DNA of 64,000 nt, taken from positions 186,001 to 250,000 of the forward strand of contig CAZNFX010000002.1 in assembly GCA_964572845.1 (NCBI GenBank), in the 5' to 3' direction. Made by a program: the position numbers and the translations under genes. The notes below the pieces were generated by a model. The model had not been told where the DNA came from, ran no database searches, and saw only the letters and a list, made by a program, of their open reading frames with translations. Below are positions 8,629-17,510 of this stretch, piece by piece. The stretch is from Bin55 sp964572845. GTDB lineage: Bacteria > Pseudomonadota > Gammaproteobacteria > Pseudomonadales > Azotimanducaceae. Each line of letters begins with the position of its first letter. Position 1 is the first letter of the stretch.

Positions 8629-10476
8629 TTATGCGTAGCGCTCGGCTTGAGTAGTGAACATCAGACGGTACTTGCCATCAAGCTTCATCAGCGTTTCGTG
8701 GTCGCCCTGTTCGATGATTCTCCCATTTTCCAGCACTACGATCGTGTCCGCCATGCGCACAGTAGAGAATCTATGCGAGATGAATATTACGGTTTTGTTC
8801 TCGGTGAGCTGTGCAAATCGGTCGTATAGCGCGGCCTCACCAAACGCGTCCAATGCAGCGGTTGGTTCGTCTAGAAAGAGAATCTGAGACTCGCTCGTGA
8901 ATGCGCGGGCTATCGCCAAGTACTGCCACTCTCCTCCCGACAAATCGACTCCTTCGTCGAAAGTCTTGCCTAGGATCGTGTCGTAACCTTTGGGAAGCTT
9001 GGTTACGAATTGGTCGGCACCGGCTTTCTTGGCTGCATCCACAATGAGATCGCGATTGCTGAGATGCTCGACGTTTCCGACTCCTATATTGTCTGATGCG
9101 GATACTTGATACCGCACGAAGTCCTGGAACACCGCACTGATGTTCGCGCGAATGCCGGGCAAGTCATAATCTCGCAAGTCGGTACTGTCGAGCAGAATGC
9201 TCCCCGAGTTTGGATCGTAGAAACGAACTAGCAGCTTGATTAGAGTGGTTTTTCCCGCTCCGTTCTCTCCTACTATTGCCAACTTGGTGCCTGAAGGAAT
9301 TGAGAAGGAGACATTGCTGAGAATTTCGGTCTCCGTACCCGGGTAGGTGAAGGAGACATTCCGCAGCTCCAATCCTCTTCTGATAGGTGAGGGTATTGCA
9401 ATTAGACTCTTGGACCGAGGAGGTTCCAATGCCCCCGCGATCGACTTTGGATCCAGATCCAACAATTCGAAGAATCGAGTTACGAAGAGCGTATTTTCGA
9501 ACAGACCGCCTCCGCTAGTAATCAATCCCCGCAACGAGCTGACGGCCGTTTGAGTGGCGGCGAGCACCATCGTTAAGGTACCAATTGAAAGCTCACCCAA
9601 CGCCGTTCGGTAGACAGCATAAGCCCAAACCAGAGCAATGCCAATTGTTGGTAACGTATTGATACTTAAATCTAATTTCATAATTCGGATGTGGAGTCTA
9701 ATGGTCGCTCTGACGATGGCGTCGCGGTACTTGTGGAACCTTTCCACTAGAAATTGCTTTAGACCAAAGACGCGTATTTCTTTGATTTTCTCCCTCTGTG
9801 TAGGCAGGTTCCCGTAGTAATCGCTCGACCTGTAGTTGCGAATCATCTCGGTTTCCATGTCGAACCGACGCCGCGCGGTGAACCCTTGGTAGTAAATCCG
9901 TGGCAAAGTCGTACCAATCAACAGCACAGCAACAAGCGGATGCAGAATTGACAAGAGTCCGAACACAGCGGACAGGGATAGAAACTGTTGCAGGAAGCCA
10001 GGAACGCCCATTACCACTGGGCGAATCCTAGAAACATTTCTCTTCGCCTGTGTCAGTCGATCATAGAACTGAGGAGCTTCGAAAAAGGCGATATCCAGTC
10101 CCGCAGCTTTATTCAATAGCTCCGCATGAGCTGTAGTGAGAACCCGTTGAGTCAGGATATGCGACCAAATGCGGTTCAATTGCGACAGCAGTGAACTTCC
10201 CAATCGCAGTGCTGCGACGATCAAGATTGGCAGAAGCAAGTAGAACCAATCAACTGGTCCGCCCAAACTAGCCACTACGCGGTCCACGACTACCTTCATG
10301 AACCACAAAATGACCGCGGGCGTAATAGCTCCAATCAGCCTTAGCACGCTAGTAGCTGCTAGCAGTAATGGTGCGGAATGCCACATGAAACGAACGACTC
10401 GTGGAATGAGCCCAAAAACTTCGAGCACCGACTTGGTCTTCAGCGTGTCGAAAATGTTGAGTGTTGTTGAAGCCAT
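8629..10476 (-). CDS. ABC exporter half-transporter (membrane plus ATPase domains)
   Basis: This 615-residue protein has an N-terminal membrane domain (about residues 30-330, five to six helices) and a C-terminal nucleotide-binding domain. The ATPase part shows Walker A GENGAGKTTLIK, Q-loop VFQDFVRYQ, ABC signature LSGGEWQ, Walker B ILFLDEPTAALD and the switch histidine in FISHRFSTVRMAD. This is the ABCB/MsbA-type exporter plan, which works as a dimer in the inner membrane. The LSGGEWQ variant of the signature is common in peptide and natural-product exporters, but that is weak evidence for the substrate. The gene sits 82 bases downstream of a homologous half-transporter on the same strand, so a heterodimer is likely. 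Confidence 0.92.
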   Translation of the reverse strand: MASTTLNIFDTLKTKSVLEVFGLIPRVVRFMWHSAPLLLAATSVLRLIGAITPAVILWFMKVVVDRVVASLGGPVDWFYLLLPILIVAALRLGSSLLSQLNRIWSHILTQRVLTTAHAELLNKAAGLDIAFFEAPQFYDRLTQAKRNVSRIRPVVMGVPGFLQQFLSLSAVFGLLSILHPLVAVLLIGTTLPRIYYQGFTARRRFDMETEMIRNYRSSDYYGNLPTQREKIKEIRVFGLKQFLVERFHKYRDAIVRATIRLHIRIMKLDLSINTLPTIGIALVWAYAVYRTALGELSIGTLTMVLAATQTAVSSLRGLITSGGGLFENTLFVTRFFELLDLDPKSIAGALEPPRSKSLIAIPSPIRRGLELRNVSFTYPGTETEILSNVSFSIPSGTKLAIVGENGAGKTTLIKLLVRFYDPNSGSILLDSTDLRDYDLPGIRANISAVFQDFVRYQVSASDNIGVGNVEHLSNRDLIVDAAKKAGADQFVTKLPKGYDTILGKTFDEGVDLSGGEWQYLAIARAFTSESQILFLDEPTAALDAFGEAALYDRFAQLTENKTVIFISHRFSTVRMADTIVVLENGRIIEQGDHETLMKLDGKYRLMFTTQAERYA

Positions 10477-10558
10477 AAGGAACTAGAGACCTTCTGTACT
10501 CAATCTCACCTGTATCAGCCTTGCAGTTGAGCCAAAAATCGGCATGGATTCAGTATGT

Positions 10559-12418
10559 TCATCTGTAGCGCTGCGCCTGTGTTTCAAACATGAGCTGATA
10601 TGTTCCTTTTCGCTTGATCAGTTCTTCATGGCTCCCGACTTCAACTGCCTTGCCATCGTCAATTACAACAATCAGATCTGCCATTCTCACAGTTGAAAAA
10701 CGATGGGAGATGAAGATCACCGTTTTGTTCTCAGACAGACTCGTTACACGTTCGTAGAGCTCGCGCTCCTTTAGCGCGTCAAGGGCTGCAGACGGTTCGT
10801 CTAGTATCAAGATTGGCGCGTCGCTCATGAATGCACGGGCGATGCTCAAGTGCTGCCACTCGCCGCCCGAGAGGTCGACTCCTTCGTCCAAAGTTCGTCC
10901 CAAGACCGTGTCGTAGCCCTGTGGAAGCCCAGTAATAACCTCTAATGCTCCTCCATTCTTGGCAGCCTCGGCAATTCTCTCGCGGTTCTCTACATGGGCA
11001 ACGTTGCCGATTCCAATGTTGTCCGCCGCGGTAATGTCGAATCGAGCGAAGTCCTGGAAGACGACGCTCATGCTGGTTTGGAGACTCTCGACTTTGTAGT
11101 CCTTGTAATCGTGTCCGTCGAGTCTTACGGACCCGGTTGTTGGATCGTAGAACCGAGCCAGCAACTTGATCAGGGTCGTCTTCCCGGCGCCGTTCTTGCC
11201 TACTAGCGCAACCTTAGCGCGTGCCGGAATGACGAACGAGACGTCTCGAAGCACTACTTCGTCATTGCCCGGATAGGAAAACGAGACGTTTTCGAACGTG
11301 ATGCCAAATTGGAGTTGGTTGGGAGCGAGCAGACTCGGCTTGGAACCTGCAGGCGCAAGCGATCCGGCTACGGTAGCGGGGTTCAAGTCCAGCACCTCGA
11401 AGAATCTCGATGTCTCGAGAAGAGTCTGATACGAAGTTCCCGCGGAGCCAATAATGTTGGTAATCAAGCTAGCTATTCGCTGGCTCGAAGAAAACACGAG
11501 AGTGAGCGTCCCAATTGAGATTTCGCCGCTCGCGGCTTGAATGACGGCATAGATCCCCACTGCGCTCACGCCAATCGTCGATAGACTGTCCAAGCTCAAT
11601 TCCCACTTCAGAAACCTCGTCAGGAGAGCCAGCCAAGCTTGTATGTACTGTTCCCGAAATTCCAGAAAGCGGGTCTTGAAAATCTCGCCCAAACCAAAGA
11701 TTCGAATTTCCTTTGCATTTTCACGTTCTGTCAGTAGCGACTCTTGGTACTGCGCCATTCTCGCGTTACGCGACAATTCCGACTCTAACTGGAATTGTCT
11801 GCGCGACAGTTGCGCCTCGAGGAAAATTCGCGGCAGGACGGCCCCAAACAGCACAAGAACGGCAACTGGATGCAATATTGAGAGCAGGCCGATCATCGCA
11901 GTCAATGACAACGCTCGTTGGAACAATGTCGTTGTATCCCACAGCGTAGACTCAACCTGCCACTTGTTGTCGTTGGCTTGCTTTAGTTGGTCGTAGAATT
12001 TCGGCGCTTCAAAATACGCCATGTCGAGCGTGGCGGACTTCTTGATGAGCTCTTCGCTCGTTGAGGAGTAGACGCGCTCGGCAAGCACATCTCTCAATAG
12101 GTCGTAGACTGAATCGAAGACGGCGTTGCCGAGCCTCAGTGCGAGAACTGCTCCCACGGGAATCATCAGGTAAGCCCAGTCAATTGGCGAACCTATGCTC
12201 TCTACGACACGATCAACAACGACCTTAGTCATCCAGATGACGGCGGGTGAGACAAACGCTGTGATGGTAGAAAAGACAAGCAGTAGGCAAAGGGTTGCCG
12301 GAGAGACACTCCAGATCATCTTGGCAACGCGAGGAAGTAAGCGAATCAACTCGCGAACTGTCTTAAGACGAAGCAGCTCTTCAGGATCGTAGGTCGTGGA
12401 ACTCATCAACGAACTCAA
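10559..12418 (-). CDS. ABC exporter half-transporter, partner of the next gene
   Basis: This 619-residue protein has the same plan as the gene ending at 8629 and clearly similar sequence throughout. Membrane domain at about residues 35-335; ATPase domain with Walker A GKNGAGKTTLIK, Q-loop VFQDFARFD, signature LSGGEWQ, Walker B ILILDEPSAALD and switch FISHRFSTVRMAD. Both ATP sites appear catalytically complete, unlike many heterodimeric exporters with one degenerate site. The two genes probably arose by tandem duplication and form one operon. Neither a precursor peptide nor a modifying enzyme is visible nearby, so a natural-product export role is not supported by context. The possible regulatory hairpin at 12693-12713 lies upstream. 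Confidence 0.92.
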   Translation of the reverse strand: MSSLMSSTTYDPEELLRLKTVRELIRLLPRVAKMIWSVSPATLCLLLVFSTITAFVSPAVIWMTKVVVDRVVESIGSPIDWAYLMIPVGAVLALRLGNAVFDSVYDLLRDVLAERVYSSTSEELIKKSATLDMAYFEAPKFYDQLKQANDNKWQVESTLWDTTTLFQRALSLTAMIGLLSILHPVAVLVLFGAVLPRIFLEAQLSRRQFQLESELSRNARMAQYQESLLTERENAKEIRIFGLGEIFKTRFLEFREQYIQAWLALLTRFLKWELSLDSLSTIGVSAVGIYAVIQAASGEISIGTLTLVFSSSQRIASLITNIIGSAGTSYQTLLETSRFFEVLDLNPATVAGSLAPAGSKPSLLAPNQLQFGITFENVSFSYPGNDEVVLRDVSFVIPARAKVALVGKNGAGKTTLIKLLARFYDPTTGSVRLDGHDYKDYKVESLQTSMSVVFQDFARFDITAADNIGIGNVAHVENRERIAEAAKNGGALEVITGLPQGYDTVLGRTLDEGVDLSGGEWQHLSIARAFMSDAPILILDEPSAALDALKERELYERVTSLSENKTVIFISHRFSTVRMADLIVVIDDGKAVEVGSHEELIKRKGTYQLMFETQAQRYR

Positions 12419-12823
12419 TTCTCTCGTCTGAGAACAGTAGGAAGCCAGATTGCAAGACGCACAAAGGCGAGTGGCATGGTGCTAACCGCGCGTGGAAATG
12501 GGTGGGGGATGAATTGTGCGATTGGGAACACAATTCGCGGATATTGTACCCACAAGCCCGATTAATTTCGAAGCGTGAGAAGGTGCCAGGAGTGATTTGC
12601 CTTGACGCTCTGTGCCGCCGGACCTGTCTGAATTAAGACTTTCTCAAGAGCCCGTAGACTCAAGCAAGAATCCTGACATAGTCGGTCCTCTTGCGCGACC
12701 AATAGGGTCGCGCGAAACCCTCTTCTCTAACATGCACAGTACTCGTAGCTGATTGGCTGCTATGAAAGTTGAACCGACCATGGTCTGCCATGGAGTGAGT
12801 TAGGAGGGGAAGAAGAGACATTC
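12419..12823. other. Divergent intergenic region between ABC pair and MFS gene
   Basis: About 400 bases between two divergently transcribed transport genes. It contains the short hairpin at 12693-12713. I see no small ORF with a good ribosome binding site. Confidence 0.5.
12693..12713. repeat. Perfect 8-bp hairpin in divergent promoter region
   Basis: GCGCGACC (12693-12700), loop AATAG, then GGTCGCGC (12706-12713). The arms are G+C-only but for one A/T pair. No T-run follows, so it is not a classical terminator. It lies 111 bases before the MFS start and about 275 bases before the ABC gene start, where an operator or an untranslated-leader hairpin would be expected. Confidence 0.4.
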
Positions 12824-14092
12824 ATGCCGTATGTCCGATCGACCATCACGGGTACGCTTCGCACGTTGACTGTTCCCATCTATGCACCGTCGGTTCTTAC
12901 TGCCGTTGCTAGGGGCGGAGCCTTAATCGCACTGCCCCTGTATGCGTTAGAGTTGGGTGGCGGACCTGCACTAGCTGCAGCGGTAGTCGGCTCGAGAGCC
13001 ATAGGAAACATGGTGGGCAACCTTCCCGCTGGTCACTTTGCGGCTCGGATTGGCGACAAGGCGGTGATGCTCGTGGGTCTAGCCATACTTGTAGCTGCAG
13101 CAGGTATGTTGTGTGGATTCGCGTCTCCCTTGCTACTGGTCGTATCTGCGTTTGTACTAGGGGTCGGCGGAGGTTCTTGGGTCATTGCTCGACTTTTGCA
13201 CATCACGGAGACCGTTCGACTTGAACAACGAGGTCGAGTTATATCGGTCATGGCGGGAATAGAGCGTGGGGGCTCTCTCATAGGTCCGTTACTGGCGGGA
13301 ATTGCGTTGGAGCTTTTTGGCTACCAGCCAGTGTTCGCCGCGACCGGAACGCTCTTCTTTCTCGCATTTCTGTTGTGTCTCTGGAAGACCAGGCGTGCTC
13401 ATGTCCGCAAGAGTGCGCGCCAACCGATGACAGTTCTACAAGTGCTTGTTCGCTTTCGACAGACCTTGCTCACCGGCGGATCCGTGATGCTCTTTCTTTC
13501 CTACTTGCGCAATGCAAGAATGTTTCTGCTTCCTGTTTGGGGATCTACTATAGGTCTAAGCCCTAGCGAAATAGGGCTGGTCGTGAGCTTGTCGTCAGCC
13601 ATAGACATGGCGATGTTCCTTCCTGCGGGAATAATCCTTGATCACATTGGCAGAAAGGCGAACTTGGTCTGCTGTTTGGCATTAATGAGTCTGGCAACGG
13701 CCTTGTTGCCACTAACCCATACATTCACCACGTTTCTCCTAGTCGCTATGGTTGCTGGGTTGGGCAACGGATTTGGTACCGGAATTTTCATGACACTGGG
13801 AGGAGACTTCGCGCCTCGGTATGGCCGCAGTCAGTTTCTGGGAGTATGGCGTTTTGTAGGAGATTTTGGAGGTGTGGCAAGTCCGTTTGCGATTGGTTCG
13901 TTGGCACATGCAACCTCAATGATGGTGGCGTGTGTCTCCTCGGGAGTTCTGGGGTTCCTCGGAGTGACGCTTGCCTTCTTCTTCATCCCCGAAACGCTTC
14001 GCAAGAACCGGGGGCCTCAAGAGCAGGAGGATGAAAGCGCTGTCCCTCGTGCCGATCAAGAAGATCGTTCTGCCGATGAAGGGCGAGGCTAG
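12824..14092 (+). CDS. MFS transporter
   Basis: This 422-residue protein has about twelve hydrophobic segments in two halves with a basic central loop near residues 185-205 (KTRRAHVRKSARQP). The first half has ARIGDKAVM after helix 2 and the second half has LDHIGRKANLV after helix 8; both match the D-R/K-x-GR+ loop motif A of the major facilitator superfamily. It is an inner-membrane secondary carrier, more like drug-efflux families than sugar importers, though the substrate is not readable. The C-terminal 30 residues are charged and cytoplasmic. It is transcribed away from the ABC pair, and its stop overlaps by four bases (CTAG) the stop of the convergent SMP-30 gene. Confidence 0.88.
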   Translation: MPYVRSTITGTLRTLTVPIYAPSVLTAVARGGALIALPLYALELGGGPALAAAVVGSRAIGNMVGNLPAGHFAARIGDKAVMLVGLAILVAAAGMLCGFASPLLLVVSAFVLGVGGGSWVIARLLHITETVRLEQRGRVISVMAGIERGGSLIGPLLAGIALELFGYQPVFAATGTLFFLAFLLCLWKTRRAHVRKSARQPMTVLQVLVRFRQTLLTGGSVMLFLSYLRNARMFLLPVWGSTIGLSPSEIGLVVSLSSAIDMAMFLPAGIILDHIGRKANLVCCLALMSLATALLPLTHTFTTFLLVAMVAGLGNGFGTGIFMTLGGDFAPRYGRSQFLGVWRFVGDFGGVASPFAIGSLAHATSMMVACVSSGVLGFLGVTLAFFFIPETLRKNRGPQEQEDESAVPRADQEDRSADEGRG

Positions 14093-14985
14093 AACAACGG
14101 GTTGCCCTGAACTTTGGTCCTTACGGAGTAGAAGTCGTTAGTCGAAGTCATGAAGAAGGTCTTCATGTCGTCGCCACCCCAAGTAAAGTTTGCACAGAAT
14201 TTGGGTGTGAGAAAGATTCCGAGCAAATCACCCGATTCTGGTGCGTAGACATGCACACCGCCAGGTCCAGCACAAAACACATGGCCAGAAGTTGCCACCT
14301 TGAGTCCATCGGGTGCGCCGGGTTTGTCGCCAGTGGAACGTGCAAACACGTCCCCGCCACTCAGTGTTCCGTCGTCGGCACAAGCGAACTTTCTAATGTG
14401 CCGTTCCGGCGTATCCGCTACAAGGAGATGTGATTCGTCGATAGTGAATGCAAGTCCATTGGGCTGAGTGAAATCCTTGGCCAACAACGTAAGCTCACCA
14501 GAGTTGCCGTTGATCTTGTAGACACCTCGAAAATCCAGTTCAAGCGGTCGTTCGATTCCCACTCCGGGTCCGCGGCCAAATATGGGATCGGTGAAGAAAA
14601 TGTCGCCATTGGATCGAACGACGATGTCGTTCGGACTGTTGAGCTCCTTTCCGTCCCAATGCGACGCAAGGATCGAGATTGAGCCGTCAAGTTCCTCCCG
14701 AACTACCCGGCTTGTGGCGTGTTCGCAGGTGAGTATCCGGCCCTGCTTGTCGTAGGTGTTGCCATTGGCATTGTGGCTAGGGGATCTGTAGGTAGCGAGT
14801 CCCTCTGCCTCTGACCATCGATGCATGGAATCAGCCGGGATGTCGCTAAAGGTGACATGGCGTTCGTAGGGATGCCAAATCGGTCCTTCCGTGAATTGAA
14901 ATCCCTCTGCAAGGGTAATCCTTGGTTGGGAAGTGTCGACGATGTCATGGAATCGCGGATCGGCAACTTCAAAATCCATAGGCAA
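14089..14985 (-). CDS. SMP-30/gluconolactonase family hydrolase
   Basis: This 298-residue protein is a six-bladed beta-propeller of the SMP-30/gluconolactonase/LRE family. Metal-site landmarks are visible: glutamate in FTEGPIW near residue 33, asparagine in NSPNDIVV near residue 117, and aspartate in GAPDGLKV near residue 215. NGDIFFTDPIFG and NGLAFTIDES are further family motifs. Members open sugar lactones or related esters. No signal peptide is visible, so it is probably cytoplasmic. It lies 32 bases downstream of a phytanoyl-CoA dioxygenase family gene on the same strand, suggesting a two-gene catabolic operon, with the lactonase perhaps acting on a product of the oxygenase pathway. Confidence 0.9.
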   Translation of the reverse strand: MPMDFEVADPRFHDIVDTSQPRITLAEGFQFTEGPIWHPYERHVTFSDIPADSMHRWSEAEGLATYRSPSHNANGNTYDKQGRILTCEHATSRVVREELDGSISILASHWDGKELNSPNDIVVRSNGDIFFTDPIFGRGPGVGIERPLELDFRGVYKINGNSGELTLLAKDFTQPNGLAFTIDESHLLVADTPERHIRKFACADDGTLSGGDVFARSTGDKPGAPDGLKVATSGHVFCAGPGGVHVYAPESGDLLGIFLTPKFCANFTWGGDDMKTFFMTSTNDFYSVRTKVQGNPLF

Positions 14986-15017
14986 ATCCTAATGTGGAGT
15001 ATTTTGGTATTGAGACG

Positions 15018-15920
15018 CTACGCAAACGGGTCGGTGCCCGTCTTCATGAAGGGACCGACTCTTTCGGGATGTTCGTTGTGTTCCCGATAGGGATAGAGTG
15101 ATTCCAGTCCCAACACCCGCTCCAGCTCTGGAAACCGCTCCAGCAATCCTGGGTCGATTTCGTCGCGATTCCACTGATGAATGGGTCTCATGTGCATCCG
15201 CATGAAGACTTGCACCAAGGTTACTCGCAATCCTGGGTTCTTCCTCGGTGTGGAGCCATGCCACGTCGAGCCGTGCCACACAGCCAACGAGCCCGCCTTT
15301 CCATGCAGAGGAACGACCTTAAAGGGAGTACTCTCGAGCGACGACTCGTGCGGAAACGTCGCACGCCCATACCGATGAGATCCTGGCACGAAGACGGTCG
15401 GCCCATCATCGGCTCCGGCGTAGTCGGTGCACAACCAAGAGAGATTGGCGACATGAGCAATATGTCCACCACCCGGCGGTATGCCATGCGCATCGCTGTG
15501 CAGCCCCAATCCCCCAGCCGACTCTGGTTTGATGATCCAGGTGTGTCCGGTGAGCATGGCGCTCTGTCCAAGCAACCAGCGCGCTATGGTCAACACTCGC
15601 GGATTGGTGGCAGCTTCTGCAAAGACATCGTCCTCTTGAAGGAGATACCAGGAATTGCGGAACGCAGATTTTGTGTCTTCCTGGTTTGCAGTTGTGTAAT
15701 CCCCAATTTCGATTTTGTTGCGCTTTTCGCAGGTTCGGAGTATTGCCTCCCTAAGACGATCCGGAAAATCGTTGTCCGTTCCCATGATTTCAGGCGGGAT
15801 CACGGTCAATCCGTAGGCATCCAATTCCAAGGCATGCTTGACCAGACCGAACTCTTCCAAGTTGTTCATGATTGGATCTAGATTGGGGCAGGCTTCGTAC
15901 GAAGCGATGTTGCTGTGCAT
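15018..15920 (-). CDS. Phytanoyl-CoA dioxygenase (PhyH) family protein
   Basis: This 300-residue protein belongs to the PhyH family of Fe(II)/2-oxoglutarate-dependent oxygenases. The iron-binding HxD is in GLGLHSDAHG (about residues 136-145); the distal histidine is in STWHGSTPR, followed after a short gap by an arginine (LRVTLVQVF) that would bind 2-oxoglutarate. VFVPGSHRYGR is the usual PhyH loop between them. All cofactor residues appear present, so the enzyme should be active. Bacterial members hydroxylate diverse small molecules, rarely phytanoyl-CoA. The substrate is unknown here. It is the first gene of a likely operon with the SMP-30 lactonase. Confidence 0.88.
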   Translation of the reverse strand: MHSNIASYEACPNLDPIMNNLEEFGLVKHALELDAYGLTVIPPEIMGTDNDFPDRLREAILRTCEKRNKIEIGDYTTANQEDTKSAFRNSWYLLQEDDVFAEAATNPRVLTIARWLLGQSAMLTGHTWIIKPESAGGLGLHSDAHGIPPGGGHIAHVANLSWLCTDYAGADDGPTVFVPGSHRYGRATFPHESSLESTPFKVVPLHGKAGSLAVWHGSTWHGSTPRKNPGLRVTLVQVFMRMHMRPIHQWNRDEIDPGLLERFPELERVLGLESLYPYREHNEHPERVGPFMKTGTDPFA

Positions 15921-16305
15921 CGTCTATTGAGGTAAGTGCAGTAAATCAAAGGCGAATATTAGCGTACACTAAAAAGCGATTAACGTGAGCGACACCGAAT
16001 TTGAACCATGACGGTTGCCACGAAGTGTTTAGCTGTAAGCTACCCTCTATCCACGAACACAGAACGACGCGAACCCTTTACACTTCTTAGTAGCGACGCG
16101 ACGGATTTGTCAATACACGAACTCCAGCCTCATGCGATCAACGGCTTTGAATGCTACCCTAACGAGACTAGATCCACGGCTAGTTGGTTGACGTGAGAGT
16201 CGCTTTGGGCAGATTGAAATTGCTCTCGATTGTGAGTAGCAAGTTGGGTCAATGCATCTTCGAAAAATAACTAATCATTCCATCTCGTAGTACGTAAGAG
16301 AAAAA
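15921..16305. other. Divergent intergenic region before the PRTase-DprA-HAD cassette
   Basis: About 385 bases between the divergent PhyH gene and the phosphoribosyltransferase gene. No ORF with a good start is present. It marks the left boundary of the putative defence cassette and should contain its promoter. Confidence 0.45.
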
Positions 16306-17301
16306 ATGCCAACTAATCTGGCCGCCCAACTGAAAACAAGGCTAATAGAGCAGGCCATCGAACTCGGTAGACGTGGCCAATTTCTAGAATCTGCGCAGAA
16401 ATTTGAACAATCAGGCGCACGTCCTGAAGACGTCGAGCATGATTCATCGAAGCTCGCTTTCGCACTATACAGGCGTGCACTGCTCTGCGTTGCTAAGGAA
16501 GAATTTCGAAATGCAATCGGACACCTCGAGACTGCAAAGCGATTTCCTGACGTGCCTCAACACTTAAGATCTTTGTTTCAAGAGCGTATTGCTACGATTC
16601 AAAGGGATTCAATTGCGGAGGTAAGAGATTTTGATGCCGCGATTGCTGAACGATTCGAGAACAAACCGTCCGATGTGGATCTTCGAGACGAATTCCTTCA
16701 GAGATACAAACTAGATCAAGCGGAGCGCGAGCACAACGTGGCAGCGATCGAATCGTTGTCAGCTGTAGGAGTCTATCGGTGGGTTGGAGACATCAATCGC
16801 AATGACAGATGGTCAGAATTGATTCGTAGATTCAAGCGTGGCCGTGAGACAATGCCAGCGTTCTTCGGACGAATCTTAGCAGAGCATGTGCGGGCATCGG
16901 AAGTGTGCATGGACTGGATGCACGAAGTAGACTACATCGTACCGGTCCCGGCTTCAGAACGCCGAACGGCTGAAAGGGGTTCCGACATAGTCGCGAGCAT
17001 GGCAAATCACCTGAGCGCACGACTCAGGATTCCTTTACGACCCGACTTTCTGAGACGTACGGGGAATTCCGATCGGTCAAGAGATGTCGGAAAGTCATCT
17101 TTAGCAACCCAATACTCATTCAATCGCAATAAGCACGGGGACATCGAGGATCGAGTAGTCCTATTGGTGGATGATGTGATGACTCGCGGACACACCGCTG
17201 AGATATGCGCTTCACTTTTGAGAGAGAATGGTTGCATAAAGGTTTTCCTATTGGTGCTTGCTCTTGCCGAGAGTACGCTCCAGTCGGAGCGGCATTCCTA
17301 A
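16306..17301 (+). CDS. Phosphoribosyltransferase-domain protein, ShosT-like candidate
   Basis: This 331-residue protein has a helical N-terminal half (residues 1-170) with possible TPR-like repeats (FLESAQKFEQSG, FRNAIGHLETAKRF), and a C-terminal type I phosphoribosyltransferase domain of ComF type. DYIVPVPASERRTAERG is the ComF-like substrate loop, and VVLLVDDVMTRGHTAE at about residues 282-297 is the PRPP-binding loop with both acidic residues. Ordinary ComF proteins have an N-terminal zinc ribbon and act in DNA uptake; that ribbon is absent. The partner genes encode a DprA-like protein and a HAD phosphatase. A PRTase toxin with a DprA-like antitoxin is the make-up of the ShosTA anti-phage system, so I favour that reading. 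The link is by architecture from memory and not by alignment. Confidence 0.75.
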   Translation: MPTNLAAQLKTRLIEQAIELGRRGQFLESAQKFEQSGARPEDVEHDSSKLAFALYRRALLCVAKEEFRNAIGHLETAKRFPDVPQHLRSLFQERIATIQRDSIAEVRDFDAAIAERFENKPSDVDLRDEFLQRYKLDQAEREHNVAAIESLSAVGVYRWVGDINRNDRWSELIRRFKRGRETMPAFFGRILAEHVRASEVCMDWMHEVDYIVPVPASERRTAERGSDIVASMANHLSARLRIPLRPDFLRRTGNSDRSRDVGKSSLATQYSFNRNKHGDIEDRVVLLVDDVMTRGHTAEICASLLRENGCIKVFLLVLALAESTLQSERHS

Positions 17302-17510
17302 ATGTGAATTCACAGCATCGTGGAACGTGCCATTGCTGATCAGTTTTCAATTCACCAACAATTTCGGAACACGGGTCATTTCAAGTGCGGTTCTGGTACG
17401 CTTGCGGGTGGTGCTTTTCGTCCTGCGTTTGTCTGATTTACGGTAAGCCATGGCAAAAAGTGGCGAGAAAGAAGGTCTAACAATTAGAGAGATCGTGAGA
17501 TAGTCAAAGC

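Noticed and set aside
8629..12418. Natural-product (RiPP) cluster around the ABC exporters
   Set aside because: No precursor-like small ORF and no modification enzyme within the neighbourhood.
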